A stretch of DNA of 36,840 nt, taken from positions 1-36,840 of the forward strand of contig JBILYK010000026.1 of the NCBI GenBank assembly GCA_044377735.1, given 5' to 3'. The DNA comes from Tabrizicola_A sp044377735. GTDB lineage: Bacteria; Pseudomonadota; Alphaproteobacteria; Rhodobacterales; Rhodobacteraceae. Every line of letters starts with the position of its first letter. Positions within the stretch are counted from its first letter, which is position 1. The notes beneath the pieces are model-generated. The model did no database searches, was not told the DNA's origin, and saw nothing but the letters and a program-made list of their open reading frames with translations. This document shows positions 7,625 through 16,101 of the stretch, in pieces. The translations under genes were made by a program, and so were the position numbers.

Positions 7625-8458
7625 TTATTCTGAGTCTTCCACGAACTGCTCGCGGCCCGAGAGCATGATGCCCGCAATAACCAGCATCGCGAGGAAGGGG
7701 ATCATGGCAATGAACAGCGTCCAGTTGCCCTGCACGCCATCGAACCCATAGATCGCCTGATCGGCAACGCCCAGTGCGATCATCAGGCCCACGATTAGCC
7801 CGCCAATCGCGCCCACGATCATCAGAAGCGACCCCATGGACTTTGCAAAGCCCGGGGCGACATCTTCCACGTTCATCACATCGGTCCATAGAAGGCCCCA
7901 GCGCTTGACACGCGGATAGAGCAGCGAAAGCAGGATCGGACCGACAACACAGGCCGCGGCGAAGTTGTTGATGGTGATGGTGATCGACAGGAAGGCAAAG
8001 GGCACCATTCCGATCGAATCGGCATACCAGGCGATGATGATCGCGCAGGCCGCCGACCCGGTCAGAGCGACGATTTCAAAGGCGATCAGCTTGCTCAGCG
8101 TATTGGTCCGCTGCGACATGTCCCCCTTCGGCACCAGTCCGAAGGTGGCCCCCCACATTTTGTAGGGCACAAAGGCCAAGAAGAAGTTGCCGATCGCGCC
8201 CAGGATCGACCCCTGGTCCAGCGTGCCGCCGAAGATGTCACCGACCGTGTTGCCGATGGCAGCGCCCCAGGCCCCGGCGGGGCCGAACAAGAGGCCAAAG
8301 ACCGGCGGGAAGACGTTCGCGGGGCGCACCTCGGTGACCCCCGGTACGATCGGAATGCCGCCCTTGAACACGATTAGGAACGCGCCGTAGATCGCCGCTG
8401 TCAATGCCACCAGGATGATCATCCGGGTGTCCTTCCACATGGTGAATATCTCTCTCAT
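7625..8458 (-). CDS. ECF transporter S component (substrate-binding membrane subunit)
   Basis: The 277-residue integral membrane protein has about six to seven hydrophobic segments. Its first half carries the S-component pattern RPANVFPPVFGLLFGPAGAW then GAAIGNTVGDIFGGTLDQGS, followed by GAIGNFFLAFVPYKMWG. It is longer than common S components (about 180-200 residues), with an extra C-terminal pair of membrane segments. S components bind the imported compound and dock on the T component. The T and ATPase genes are in the same operon, making a complete group-I-type ECF importer. Since the operon encodes nucleoside deaminase, phosphorylase and isomerase, I infer a nucleoside-like substrate. The family is related in appearance to QueT-type or uncharacterised S components, so the substrate is unproven. 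The ribosome binding site GGGAGAGG precedes the ATG. Confidence 0.8.
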   Translation of the reverse strand: MREIFTMWKDTRMIILVALTAAIYGAFLIVFKGGIPIVPGVTEVRPANVFPPVFGLLFGPAGAWGAAIGNTVGDIFGGTLDQGSILGAIGNFFLAFVPYKMWGATFGLVPKGDMSQRTNTLSKLIAFEIVALTGSAACAIIIAWYADSIGMVPFAFLSITITINNFAAACVVGPILLSLLYPRVKRWGLLWTDVMNVEDVAPGFAKSMGSLLMIVGAIGGLIVGLMIALGVADQAIYGFDGVQGNWTLFIAMIPFLAMLVIAGIMLSGREQFVEDSE

Positions 8459-8508
8459 TTCCCTCTCCCTTGGTTGTTTTTGTGCCCGAGTATCGTTTCC
8501 CGCCCGCC

Positions 8509-9285
8509 TCAGGCCTTTGCGGGGTGCATGACCATCACCGCGTCCGCGCAGCGACAGTCAGGTTCCGGCATCTCGCGCAGCACATCGACCATTAGCCGGG
8601 CGAGGTTCTGCCGCGTCTCGATCATGTCGTCCTCGTGCAGTTCCAGCACGTCCATGATGCCTGAACACCAGTTGACCGAATAGGCGACGGCGGCGAAATG
8701 CATGCCTAGTTCGCGCGCCAGAACAATTTCCGGAACGCCCGTCATGCCGACGACATCACCGCCCAAACGGTCGTACATGCGGATCTCGGCCGGGGTCTCG
8801 AACCGTGGGCCGTTGGTGGCCACATAAACGGCGTCCGGCTTGATCGCCAGACCGCGGGCATGGGCCAGTTCCAGGATCTTGCGCCCCATGGCCGGGCAAT
8901 AGGGCGCGTCCATCGCAGTATGGGCCAGACCGCTGTCACCGCCCTCAAAGAAGGTCAGCGGCCGGCCCGAGGTGAAGTTCATGAAATCGGTCAGAAGCGC
9001 CATTTCGGTCGGCCGCACCCGACGGTTGGCCGAGCCAACGGCATAGGTTGCGGCCACACGTTTCACGCCCAGCATCTGAAGCGCCTTGATATTGGCGCGG
9101 TAGTTGATGTTGTGCGGCGGGGTGCTGTGGTCCAGCCCGTGGCGGGCCAGAAAGACCAGTTCAAACCCGTCCACTGTGCCGATGTTGACCTTGGCTTGAC
9201 CATAGGGCGTGTCGATGATCCGTTCCTGAAAACTCATGCCGGGAATGTCGTAGATCCCGGTTCCGGCGATGATGGCGCTATGCAT
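8509..9285 (-). CDS. mtnP: purine nucleoside / methylthionucleoside phosphorylase (MtnP family)
   Basis: The 258-residue protein is a trimeric-type PNP/MTAP family member: IIAGTGIYDIPG at the N-terminus, ARHGLDHSTPPHNINYRANI (phosphate and ribose site), GPRFETPAEIRMYDRLGGD and VVGMTGVPEIVLARELGM. Enzymes of this family split a 5'-modified nucleoside with phosphate to the base and a pentose-1-phosphate. The base-selecting position that is Asp220 in human MTAP (ATDYD) is Asn205 here (YSVNW), which by family logic favours 6-oxopurines such as hypoxanthine over adenine. It lies between the ECF S and T genes, an unusual placement that links transport and phosphorolysis. A second, different phosphorylase is at 16102-16848. 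Confidence 0.85.
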   Translation of the reverse strand: MHSAIIAGTGIYDIPGMSFQERIIDTPYGQAKVNIGTVDGFELVFLARHGLDHSTPPHNINYRANIKALQMLGVKRVAATYAVGSANRRVRPTEMALLTDFMNFTSGRPLTFFEGGDSGLAHTAMDAPYCPAMGRKILELAHARGLAIKPDAVYVATNGPRFETPAEIRMYDRLGGDVVGMTGVPEIVLARELGMHFAAVAYSVNWCSGIMDVLELHEDDMIETRQNLARLMVDVLREMPEPDCRCADAVMVMHPAKA

Positions 9286-9304
9286 GTTTTCCCCTTCCGG
9301 ATTT

Positions 9305-10087
9305 TCAGAACCGTGTCAGTCCGGGTATCTGGCCAATGCCCTGAAGGCGCAGCACGATCGACCCCGCGACGAACACAAGGGCAAAGCCCAGAACCAGATA
9401 ATCGGCCCGTTTGAACTGCATCTGCAGGTAGTAGCTGCGCTTGTCCCGCGCGCCGAAACCCTTGGATTCCAGCGCCATGGCAAAAGTGTTGGTATTGCGG
9501 ATGGTCGAGATGAAGACCGGCACCAGAAGCGGCAGGAACCGGCGCAACCGCTCCAGCGGGTTCTTCACGTGCAGATCCAAGCCCCGGCTGCGCTGCGCCT
9601 GACTGATGGTGATGATACTGGACCCGATGGTCGGCAACAGCCGCAACGCCGTCGACAGCGCAAATCCCACCCGGTAGGGCAGGCCGATCTTGATCAGACC
9701 CAGCACCAGTTCTTCGTTGCGGGTGGTGCTGATCAGGACCATGCCGCTGCTGATCACCAGCACGATCAGCAAGGTGCGGTTGACGGCGAACAGAAAGGAT
9801 TCCACCTCGAATTTCCACCAAAGGGGCGTCACGCCGCTGGAAAAGAAATTCCACAGGATCATGCTGGACAGCGACATCATGATCAGGATGAAACGAATGC
9901 GGCGCAGGTTGCGAAACGCGCCTGCGATGTAAAGTTGCAATAGCGACAGGCAGGTGATCGGGATCAGCCACACCGGATGTTCAAACATCAGGATGGCCAC
10001 GACGGTCAGAAAGGCCAGCGCCATCTTGGTGCGGGCATCCAGCCGGTGCATGAAGGAATTGTTGTCGATATAGAAGTCGCCGCTCAT
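9305..10087 (-). CDS. ecfT: ECF transporter T component
   Basis: The 260-residue membrane protein has several hydrophobic segments and the two coupling motifs of EcfT proteins in a cytoplasmic helical region: AQRSRGLD (about 164-171) and ALESKGFG (about 205-212), both variants of the Ala-Arg-Gly signature that docks to the ATPases. EcfT links ATP hydrolysis to movement of the S component. Its start codon overlaps the stop of the ATPase gene by ATGA. Together with the ATPase gene and the S component at 7625-8458 it forms a complete importer. Confidence 0.9.
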   Translation of the reverse strand: MSGDFYIDNNSFMHRLDARTKMALAFLTVVAILMFEHPVWLIPITCLSLLQLYIAGAFRNLRRIRFILIMMSLSSMILWNFFSSGVTPLWWKFEVESFLFAVNRTLLIVLVISSGMVLISTTRNEELVLGLIKIGLPYRVGFALSTALRLLPTIGSSIITISQAQRSRGLDLHVKNPLERLRRFLPLLVPVFISTIRNTNTFAMALESKGFGARDKRSYYLQMQFKRADYLVLGFALVFVAGSIVLRLQGIGQIPGLTRF

Positions 10088-11829
10088 GCCTCCATCCCCC
10101 TGACGATGCAGCCTGCCATTTCTTCGGGGGTCAGGAAGGTGTGGCCCAGCCGGTTCGAGAAATCGACGAAATGCGGTGGGCGCAGAAAGGCGTCATGCAG
10201 CCGGTCGCCATGCGAGAACACCTCGCGCGGGGTGCCTTGCAGGATCACCCTGCCCTCTTTCATCACGATGACGCTGCGGGCATATTCGGCCACAACCCAC
10301 ATATGATGGGTGACAAAGATGATCGTGCTGCCTGCATTGTTCAGCCGCTGCACAAGGTCCATCATCCCGCGCTGTTCGCTGTAATCCAGCCCCGTGGTCG
10401 GCTCGTCCAGGATCAGCACATCCGGCTTTGACGCCAGAACCGAGGCCACCGCCACCCGCTGCCGCCCGCTTTTGGTCAGCGAGAACGGGTCTTCCTTTTC
10501 CATGCCCGTCAGCCCGACCGAGGCCAGTGCCTCGGCGACCCGGGCCTTGATCTCGTCCTCGGGCAGCTTGCGCAGGCGCGAGGAAAAGGCGACCTCGTCA
10601 AAAACCGTTTCGGAAAAGATCTGATGGTCGGGGTTCTGAAAGACATAGCCGATCTTCTGGCCGATCTTGAAGATGCCCTGATCGCGTGTGGGCTTGCCAT
10701 CGACCAGCACTTCGCCGCCGGTCGGCATCAGCAACCCGTTGAAATGCTTGGCCAGCGTGGTCTTGCCGCTGCCGTTCTGGCCCAGAATGGCCAGAACGTC
10801 GCCGCGCCGCACCTCGCAAGTGACATTGTCCAGCGCCTTCAGACCGGTGTCGTAGGTGTGGTCAAGGCCGTCACAGCGGATCAGCACCTCGCCCAGGCCG
10901 GCGCGGGCGGCGGCTTCGTTTTCCGCCAGCTTCTGGTAGGCCGGTGCCGAGACTTTCCAGCCCAGTTCGTTGAACCGGGCCACCCCTTCGTCAACCGTGA
11001 TCGGCAGATCGGTTTCACCCATCCGTTTGAAGAAAGACGGGATGCCGAGCGGTGCCACGCCGACGCTGCGCATCAGATCGACGTCGCGCAAAACCTCGCG
11101 CGTTGGGCCAAGCCGGATCAGCCGACCGTCCTGCATCAGGGCGATCTTGTCGGCGTACAGCGCCTCTTCCGTTTCGTGTTCGATCATCATCAGGGTCGTG
11201 TCGTGATGTTCGCACAGCCGCCGGGTGATCTCGAAAACGCCCATCTTGCTGATCGGATCAAGGTCGGTGGTGGGTTCGTCCATCACCACGACGCGCGGTT
11301 TCATCGCCAGGACCGAAGCGATGGCCAGCTTCTGCTTTTGCCCCCCCGACAGGGTTGATGGCGCGCGCCCCTTCAGATGAGCGATGCCGACATAGTTGAT
11401 CACCTCTTCCATCCGGGCATGCATTTCGTCGCGATCCACGCCGAAGTTTTCCATGCCGAAGGTCACCTCCAGCTCGAGGTTGGTCGAGAACAGCTGCGCT
11501 TCGAAATCCTGAAACACGATGCCGACCGTCTCGGAATTGCGCGCCACCGTGGTTTCAGTGGTCTTCTGGCCGAAGATTCGCACCTCGCCCGTGATCTTGC
11601 CCTTGAAAAAATTGGGGATCAGCCCGTTCATTGCGGCGGCCAGTGTGCTTTTTCCGGCACCGCTTGGCCCCATGACCACCAGAAACTCGCCACGGTCCAG
11701 CGACAGGGAAATGCTTTTCAGCGCCTCGGTCTTTTCTCCGCGATAGCGGTAAGTCAGGTCGGTGATCTGAACGGCTGGTTCCATGGTCACAACTCTTGCT
11801 TGCGGGGCGGCGGAAATGGCATCAGACAT
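10084..11829 (-). CDS. ECF transporter ATPase, two fused ABC domains
   Basis: From the ATG at 11829, which overlaps the aminotransferase stop by 8 bp, the protein is 581 residues with two ABC domains. Domain 1 has Walker A GPSGAGKS (54-61), signature LSGGQKQK (160-167) and Walker B VVMDEPTTDLD with an H-loop at IEHETEE. Domain 2 has Walker A GQNGSGKT (350-357), Walker B LILDEPTTGLD and an H-loop at VTHH. Its signature reads LTKSGRQR (about 451-458) instead of LSGGQ, similar to the LGKGERQR variant of some ECF ATPases but lacking the second glycine. The fused form replaces separate EcfA1 and EcfA2. The pair powers the importer formed with the next genes. A later start at 11784 is possible. Confidence 0.9.
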   Translation of the reverse strand: MSDAISAAPQARVVTMEPAVQITDLTYRYRGEKTEALKSISLSLDRGEFLVVMGPSGAGKSTLAAAMNGLIPNFFKGKITGEVRIFGQKTTETTVARNSETVGIVFQDFEAQLFSTNLELEVTFGMENFGVDRDEMHARMEEVINYVGIAHLKGRAPSTLSGGQKQKLAIASVLAMKPRVVVMDEPTTDLDPISKMGVFEITRRLCEHHDTTLMMIEHETEEALYADKIALMQDGRLIRLGPTREVLRDVDLMRSVGVAPLGIPSFFKRMGETDLPITVDEGVARFNELGWKVSAPAYQKLAENEAAARAGLGEVLIRCDGLDHTYDTGLKALDNVTCEVRRGDVLAILGQNGSGKTTLAKHFNGLLMPTGGEVLVDGKPTRDQGIFKIGQKIGYVFQNPDHQIFSETVFDEVAFSSRLRKLPEDEIKARVAEALASVGLTGMEKEDPFSLTKSGRQRVAVASVLASKPDVLILDEPTTGLDYSEQRGMMDLVQRLNNAGSTIIFVTHHMWVVAEYARSVIVMKEGRVILQGTPREVFSHGDRLHDAFLRPPHFVDFSNRLGHTFLTPEEMAGCIVRGMEA

Positions 11830-13207
11830 CGCGCAGGCCCTCCTGTCGAACGATGTCTTCAAGCTGGTCAAAGGCCCGGGTGACAATCGCGAACATCTCG
11901 TCGGTCTGGTCAGCGGTGATAATCAACGGCGGGCTCAGCACCAGCGCATCGCCCACGGCGCGCCCGATCAGGCCCATGTCCTGACAGATGGCGGCCACCC
12001 GCTTGCCGATGCCGTGCTTGGGGTTGAACGGCCGCCGCGTCGCCTTGTCCGCCACCAGTTCCAGCGCCCCTATCAGGCCAATGCCCCTTGCCTCACCCAC
12101 CAGCGGGTGATCCGCCAAAACCTTCTGATGCGCCTGAAACACCTCGCCTACGCGGGCGGCGTGGGCGACGATGCCGTCTCTTTCGTAGATCTCGATGGTC
12201 TTCAACGCAAGCGCGCAGCCGACGGGATGAGCGGTATGGGTAAAGCCATGACCGAAGGAACCAAGCTTGCGGCTTTCCTCCAGCATGGCCTGATAAAGCT
12301 CCTCTTCGATGCTGACCGCGCTCAACGGAAAGACACCCGAGGTGATGGCCTTGGCCATCGACACGCTTTGCGCCTGAATGCCAAAGGTTTCGCAGCCGAA
12401 CATCTTGCCGGTCCGCCCGAAACCGCAGATCACCTCATCGACGATGAACCGGATGTCGTAGCGCTTCAGCACTTCGGCCACTTTGGCGAAATAGGTCTCG
12501 GGCGGCATGATCACCCCGCCTGCGCCCATGATCGGCTCGGCGATGAACCCTGCCACCGTGTCGGGGCCTTCGCGCAGGATCATTGCCTCCAGATCATCGG
12601 CCATGCGGGTGGCGAAATCCGCCTCGCTCTCGCCAACCTCGGCATAGGCATAGTGATGCGGGCAAGAAGTGTGCAGGATGCCTGCGATGGGCAGGTCGAA
12701 ATCGGTCTGGATCCCGGACAGGCCCGTCAGCGAACCCGAAGCGATGGTGACACCGTGATAGCCCTTCTTGCGCGAGATGATCTTTTTCTTCTGCGGCCGG
12801 CCCAGCGCGTTGTTCATGTACCAGGTCAGCTTGATCTGCATGTCATTCGCCTCGGACCCCGAACAGGCGTAAAGGATCTTGGAGGTAGGAACCGGCGAGA
12901 TCGCCTTCAGCTTCTCGGACAGCTCGATCGCCCCGTCATGGGACTTGCCGGAAAACAGATGTGCAAAGGACAACTTGCGCAACGCTGCGGCGCCCGCCTC
13001 GGCCAGTTCCTCGTTGCCATAGCCAAGCGACGCACACCAAAGCCCCGCGACCCCCTCGATATAGGGTTTGCCCCGGTCGTCATATACATGGATGCCCCGC
13101 GCGTCGGTAAATATCTGCGGGCCGGTTTCGCGGTGTTTGACCAGGTTGGTATAGGGATGCAGGACAGTCTCGACGTCGCGCATGGCCATGTTCGACAAGA
13201 GCGTCAT
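11822..13207 (-). CDS. class III (omega) PLP aminotransferase
   Basis: The 461-residue protein is a fold-type I aminotransferase of the SpuC/omega-amine:pyruvate group. Landmarks are YACSGSEANDMQIKLTWYMN (PLP phosphate region), KKGYHGVTIASGSLTGL, the DEVICGFGRTG motif (257-267) and the PLP lysine K286 in SMAKAITSG, with FTHTAHPVGCALA after it. Such enzymes move an amino group from an amine or omega-amino acid to pyruvate, or aminate an aldehyde. GGAGG lies seven bases before the ATG. In this operon it could act on an amine linked to the imported nucleoside or on the C2 aldehyde released by the aldolase; the sequence does not decide between these. Confidence 0.85.
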   Translation of the reverse strand: MTLLSNMAMRDVETVLHPYTNLVKHRETGPQIFTDARGIHVYDDRGKPYIEGVAGLWCASLGYGNEELAEAGAAALRKLSFAHLFSGKSHDGAIELSEKLKAISPVPTSKILYACSGSEANDMQIKLTWYMNNALGRPQKKKIISRKKGYHGVTIASGSLTGLSGIQTDFDLPIAGILHTSCPHHYAYAEVGESEADFATRMADDLEAMILREGPDTVAGFIAEPIMGAGGVIMPPETYFAKVAEVLKRYDIRFIVDEVICGFGRTGKMFGCETFGIQAQSVSMAKAITSGVFPLSAVSIEEELYQAMLEESRKLGSFGHGFTHTAHPVGCALALKTIEIYERDGIVAHAARVGEVFQAHQKVLADHPLVGEARGIGLIGALELVADKATRRPFNPKHGIGKRVAAICQDMGLIGRAVGDALVLSPPLIITADQTDEMFAIVTRAFDQLEDIVRQEGLRDV

Positions 13208-13243
13208 CGCGGCACCTCCGGGGAATGGGTCAGGACGGGGCGG

Positions 13244-14269
13244 TCATACAGCATAGTGCTGCTCCATCTGGTCGGCCGGAAAGATGCCCCGCGTTGTGGC
13301 AATGGCCGTCACCAGATGCGGCGGCGTGATATCAAAGGCAGGATACCAGCCATGTGCCAGGGGGCTGGCGGTGCGCCGGCCCAGACAGTGCAGGGTTTCG
13401 TTCGGGTCGCGGTCCTCCATCGGCACGTCTTGCGGTCCGGGTGCCTTGCGGTCCGGGTCCTGCACCGTGGCGATATAGGGAAGGCCATAGGCATTGGCGG
13501 CCAGCGCCAGCTGCAAGGTGCCCACCTTGTTGACGACATGGCCCGACATGGTCACCCGGTCGGCCGCGGTGATCAGGCGCGACACACGGCCCCGGTCCAT
13601 TGCCCAGGCGCCCATGTTGTCGGTGATGACGGTGACGTCGATCCCCATTTCGGCGATGCTGTGCGCGGTCAGGCGACTGCCTTGCAGATAAGGCCGGGTT
13701 TCGGTGCAGATCACCTTGATCCGCTTGCCCGCGCGCAGGGCCGCCGCCAGAGGTTCGATGATCGCGGATTCGCCCCAGCAATGGGTCAGCACCGTGTCGC
13801 CGTCGTGGATCTGCGTGGCCGCGTATTCTCCCACCTGCCGCGACTGGGCGCGGCTGCTTTCCCAAAGACGATGCATGGCCGTTTCCATGCCGGCAGCAAA
13901 GGCATCTTCGGCAATCCGCGCCTCGGCTTCTGCCAACATGGCGCCGACAGCATTTGCGATAAGGTTGTTGGTGTGGCGGGTGGCAATCAGCCGCTTGGCC
14001 GAGGCCTGCATCATCTCGCGCCGCGCCACTTGGACCAGCCCTTGCGCCATGCGCGCGGCCAGAACCATGCCTGCGCTGGCGGCATAGAAGGGGCCGCCGC
14101 TTTGGGTGACCATCGCCTCGATTGCGCAAGCTACATCCTCGACGGTCCGGCAATCGACAAAGCGCATTTCGAAAGGAAAAATGCGGCGATCAAGGATCCG
14201 CACGCGATCGGACTCCAAGAGGACACTTTGGCGCAAGAGGGTCGGCATTTCAAACGGCGTGCCGTTCAC
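13244..14269 (-). CDS. mtnA: MtnA-like aldose-1-phosphate isomerase
   Basis: I choose the GTG at 14269 because AGGAG lies seven bases upstream; this gives 341 residues, the usual MtnA length (upstream in-frame codons are unlike the family). MtnA opens methylthioribose-1-phosphate to methylthioribulose-1-phosphate. The catalytic pair is present: Cys164 in LTHCWGES and Asp237 in TAADRV, matching Cys160 and Asp240 of the Bacillus enzyme. CTETRPYLQGSRLTA and NPAFDITP-like AFDITPPHLVTAI are also family hallmarks. However, the usual VRGAPAIG loop is TQSGGPFYA here, THCNAG is THCWGE, and NGDxANK is SGHVVNK. This is a divergent subgroup and may prefer another 5-substituted ribose-1-phosphate. It is the first gene of the long operon, downstream of a LysR-type site. 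Confidence 0.75.
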   Translation of the reverse strand: MNGTPFEMPTLLRQSVLLESDRVRILDRRIFPFEMRFVDCRTVEDVACAIEAMVTQSGGPFYAASAGMVLAARMAQGLVQVARREMMQASAKRLIATRHTNNLIANAVGAMLAEAEARIAEDAFAAGMETAMHRLWESSRAQSRQVGEYAATQIHDGDTVLTHCWGESAIIEPLAAALRAGKRIKVICTETRPYLQGSRLTAHSIAEMGIDVTVITDNMGAWAMDRGRVSRLITAADRVTMSGHVVNKVGTLQLALAANAYGLPYIATVQDPDRKAPGPQDVPMEDRDPNETLHCLGRRTASPLAHGWYPAFDITPPHLVTAIATTRGIFPADQMEQHYAV

Positions 14270-14382
14270 TTTGTGTCTCCTCAAGAGCACCCGGGCCACT
14301 GACTTCAGCGCAGAGGGTGACATTGACCACGTAATCGCTGCCCTTTCGGATCGCATCTGCCGCAAGTGTTGCATGAGCGAAG

Positions 14383-14432
14383 CGTTGCTGATACTGCTTA
14401 ATAAATGACATGTCGTTGCCATTTTGGCATCG
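14383..14432. promoter_or_regulatory. probable LysR operator A (mtnA/ECF operon and lysR promoter)
   Basis: CGTTGC half-sites start at 14383 and 14414, 31 bp apart. The second is the left arm of a dyad, CGTTGCC-N5-GGCATCG, which contains a perfect LysR T-N11-A box (TGCC-N5-GGCA). Near-identical compound sites are at 16894-16943 and 18295-18332; shared bases between the half-sites include GA.A..GCT and GACAT. The site lies between the divergent LysR gene (start 14448) and the mtnA-like gene (start 14269), so it could control both. Confidence 0.7.
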
Positions 14433-14447
14433 GATAGGAGGCCCCGC

Positions 14448-15404
14448 TTGGACCGCATGAAGGTCGAACTGTCGCCCACGCGCGTTGCCCAAGCGATTTA
14501 TTCACGCTCACTGATCTATTTCGCCGCCGTCGCGGAAACCGGATCGATCCGGGAAGCCTCGCGGCACCTTAATGTTGCCGCCTCGGCCGTCAGCCGGCAG
14601 ATCGCCCAACTGCAGGATCGGCTTGGCGTAAAACTGTTCGACAATCTGGGTCATTCGTTGCGACTGGCCCCGGCGGGCGAGGAGTTGCTGCAATATTATC
14701 GGTCGATCGTGGGCGAGCTTGGCACAACGGTGGATCAGATCAGCGCCCTGCACGGGCATCGCACTGGCACGGTCCGCATTGCTACCGTCGACAGCTTTGC
14801 CACCGGCCTTCTGGCCCGGCTGATCAGCGAATATTCTGCGCTTTACCCTTCCGTCCATTTCGCCATTTCGATACTGTCCATGTCCGATCTGGCCGAGCAG
14901 GTTCTGGACGGGTCCGCCGACATCGGATTCACCTTCAACTTGCAGCCCCGCGACGCCTTTGGCGTCCTGTTCCAGGCCGATTGCCCAACCGGGGTCGTCA
15001 TTGCCGAAAGCCATCCGCTGGCTGCAAAATCGGTGGTGACCTACGAAGACTGCATCACTTTTCCTATCGGCCTTTTGCGGCCCGGCACGCCGATCCGCGC
15101 GGCGCTGGAACAGGCAGCCCTGCGTGCCGGGTTGCCCTGGCCAAAGTATGTCGAGGCGACGTCGATGCGGTTTCTGGAGGATCTGGCCCGTCTGGGGCGG
15201 ATCGTCACCTTCCAGCCGCGCTATCCGTTCATGCCAAGCCGCCACAGCGGACAGCTTGTTTTCCGCCCCATTGTGGATGCTCCGCGCGACAGTGATACGT
15301 TTGTCATGGTCGTTGACCGCCGACTGAACTTGCAGCCCGCACCGGCCGAATTCGCCCGCTTTGCCGCCCGCTTCCTGGCTGAACTGCCCGAGGTCGCCGA
15401 CTGA
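14448..15404 (+). CDS. LysR-family transcriptional regulator
   Basis: The start is probably TTG at 14448, six bases after AGGAGG (14436-14441); ATG at 14457 is the alternative. The protein is 318 residues, standard for LysR. The N-terminal winged HTH includes YFAAVAETGSIREASRHLNV and AASAVSRQIAQLQDRLGVKL. The effector domain begins near GTVRIATVDSF. It is divergent from the mtnA/ECF operon and faces the aldolase gene end to end with a 9-bp gap. The three compound CGTTGC sites at 14383, 16894 and 18295 all contain LysR-style spacing, so this protein is the obvious candidate to bind them, in response to a pathway metabolite. Autoregulation is likely since site A ends just before its own ribosome binding site. 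Confidence 0.9.
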   Translation: MDRMKVELSPTRVAQAIYSRSLIYFAAVAETGSIREASRHLNVAASAVSRQIAQLQDRLGVKLFDNLGHSLRLAPAGEELLQYYRSIVGELGTTVDQISALHGHRTGTVRIATVDSFATGLLARLISEYSALYPSVHFAISILSMSDLAEQVLDGSADIGFTFNLQPRDAFGVLFQADCPTGVVIAESHPLAAKSVVTYEDCITFPIGLLRPGTPIRAALEQAALRAGLPWPKYVEATSMRFLEDLARLGRIVTFQPRYPFMPSRHSGQLVFRPIVDAPRDSDTFVMVVDRRLNLQPAPAEFARFAARFLAELPEVAD

Positions 15405-15413
15405 CCGGCCGCG

Positions 15414-16076
15414 TCAGGCCCGTTCCGGCGCAGCCCGTTGCTGGCCATAGGTGCGGAACCGGACCAGAACCTCGGCAATCTGATCCTCTCGCAGCACCGG
15501 AGGTTCGCCAGCGGCCAGGCATTTCAGGTAAAGCTCGGCCAGTTCCTCGACCGTCTCGGCCAGTTTAAGGGCACCCGCAAGGCTAGTATTGGCAGCAATT
15601 GCCCCGTGATGTGCCAGAAGGCAGGCCTTCCGCCCCACCAGCGCCGCAACCGCCAGATCTGCCAGCGCCTGGGTGCCAAAAGTCGCATAGGGCGCGCAGC
15701 GAATGTTTTCGCCCCCGGCGGCAGCGATAAGATAGTGGATCGGGGGAATGTCACGGCCCAGAATGGCGACCGCTGTGGCGTTCAGGGAATGGGTATGGAC
15801 CACTGCGTTCAAATCGCTTCGCGTTCGCAGGATATCGGCGTGGAACCGCCATTCGCTGGACGGCAGGATCGGCTCATCGAAACTGCCGTCCCAGCGCATC
15901 CTGACAACCTGATCGGGGTGAAGATCCTCATAAGGTATCCCGGTAGGAGAGATCAGGAACCCATCGCCAGATCTTACACTGACATTGCCCGAGGTGCCCT
16001 TGGACAATCCCTTGGCCTGCATTTCGCGGCAGGTCTGCACCAGATCGCGCCGCAGGTTTGCTTCCTTGTCGGTCAT
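15414..16076 (-). CDS. ald2: class II aldolase, Ald2-like (DHAP-shunt type)
   Basis: From the ATG at 16076 (GGAGG five to six bases upstream) the protein is 220 residues, typical for the fuculose/ribulose-phosphate class II aldolase family. Motifs are GTSGNVSVR (27-35), LISPTGIPY, SSEW with the likely acid/base Glu75, and the zinc histidines H94 and H96 in VVHTHS and H156 in LLAHHG. Ald2 enzymes cleave 5-methylthioribulose-1-phosphate or 5-deoxyribulose-1-phosphate to DHAP and a C2 aldehyde. I assign that role because of co-location and shared regulation with the phosphorylases and the MtnA-like isomerase; on motifs alone another sugar-phosphate aldolase is possible. It follows the phosphorylase gene at 16102 by 25 bp. 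Confidence 0.75.
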   Translation of the reverse strand: MTDKEANLRRDLVQTCREMQAKGLSKGTSGNVSVRSGDGFLISPTGIPYEDLHPDQVVRMRWDGSFDEPILPSSEWRFHADILRTRSDLNAVVHTHSLNATAVAILGRDIPPIHYLIAAAGGENIRCAPYATFGTQALADLAVAALVGRKACLLAHHGAIAANTSLAGALKLAETVEELAELYLKCLAAGEPPVLREDQIAEVLVRFRTYGQQRAAPERA

Positions 16077-16101
16077 GTTTCCTCCGCCAGTCCGCACCAG
16101 A

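Noticed and set aside
13013..13020. Another CGTTGCC copy inside the aminotransferase gene
   Set aside because: It is in coding sequence, has no partner 31 bp away and is explained by codon content.
11783..14302. Very long plus-strand open frame (about 839 codons) opposite the aminotransferase and mtnA-like genes
   Set aside because: It is antisense to two well-recognised enzymes and has no recognisable family; it arises from the GC-rich codon bias of the real genes.
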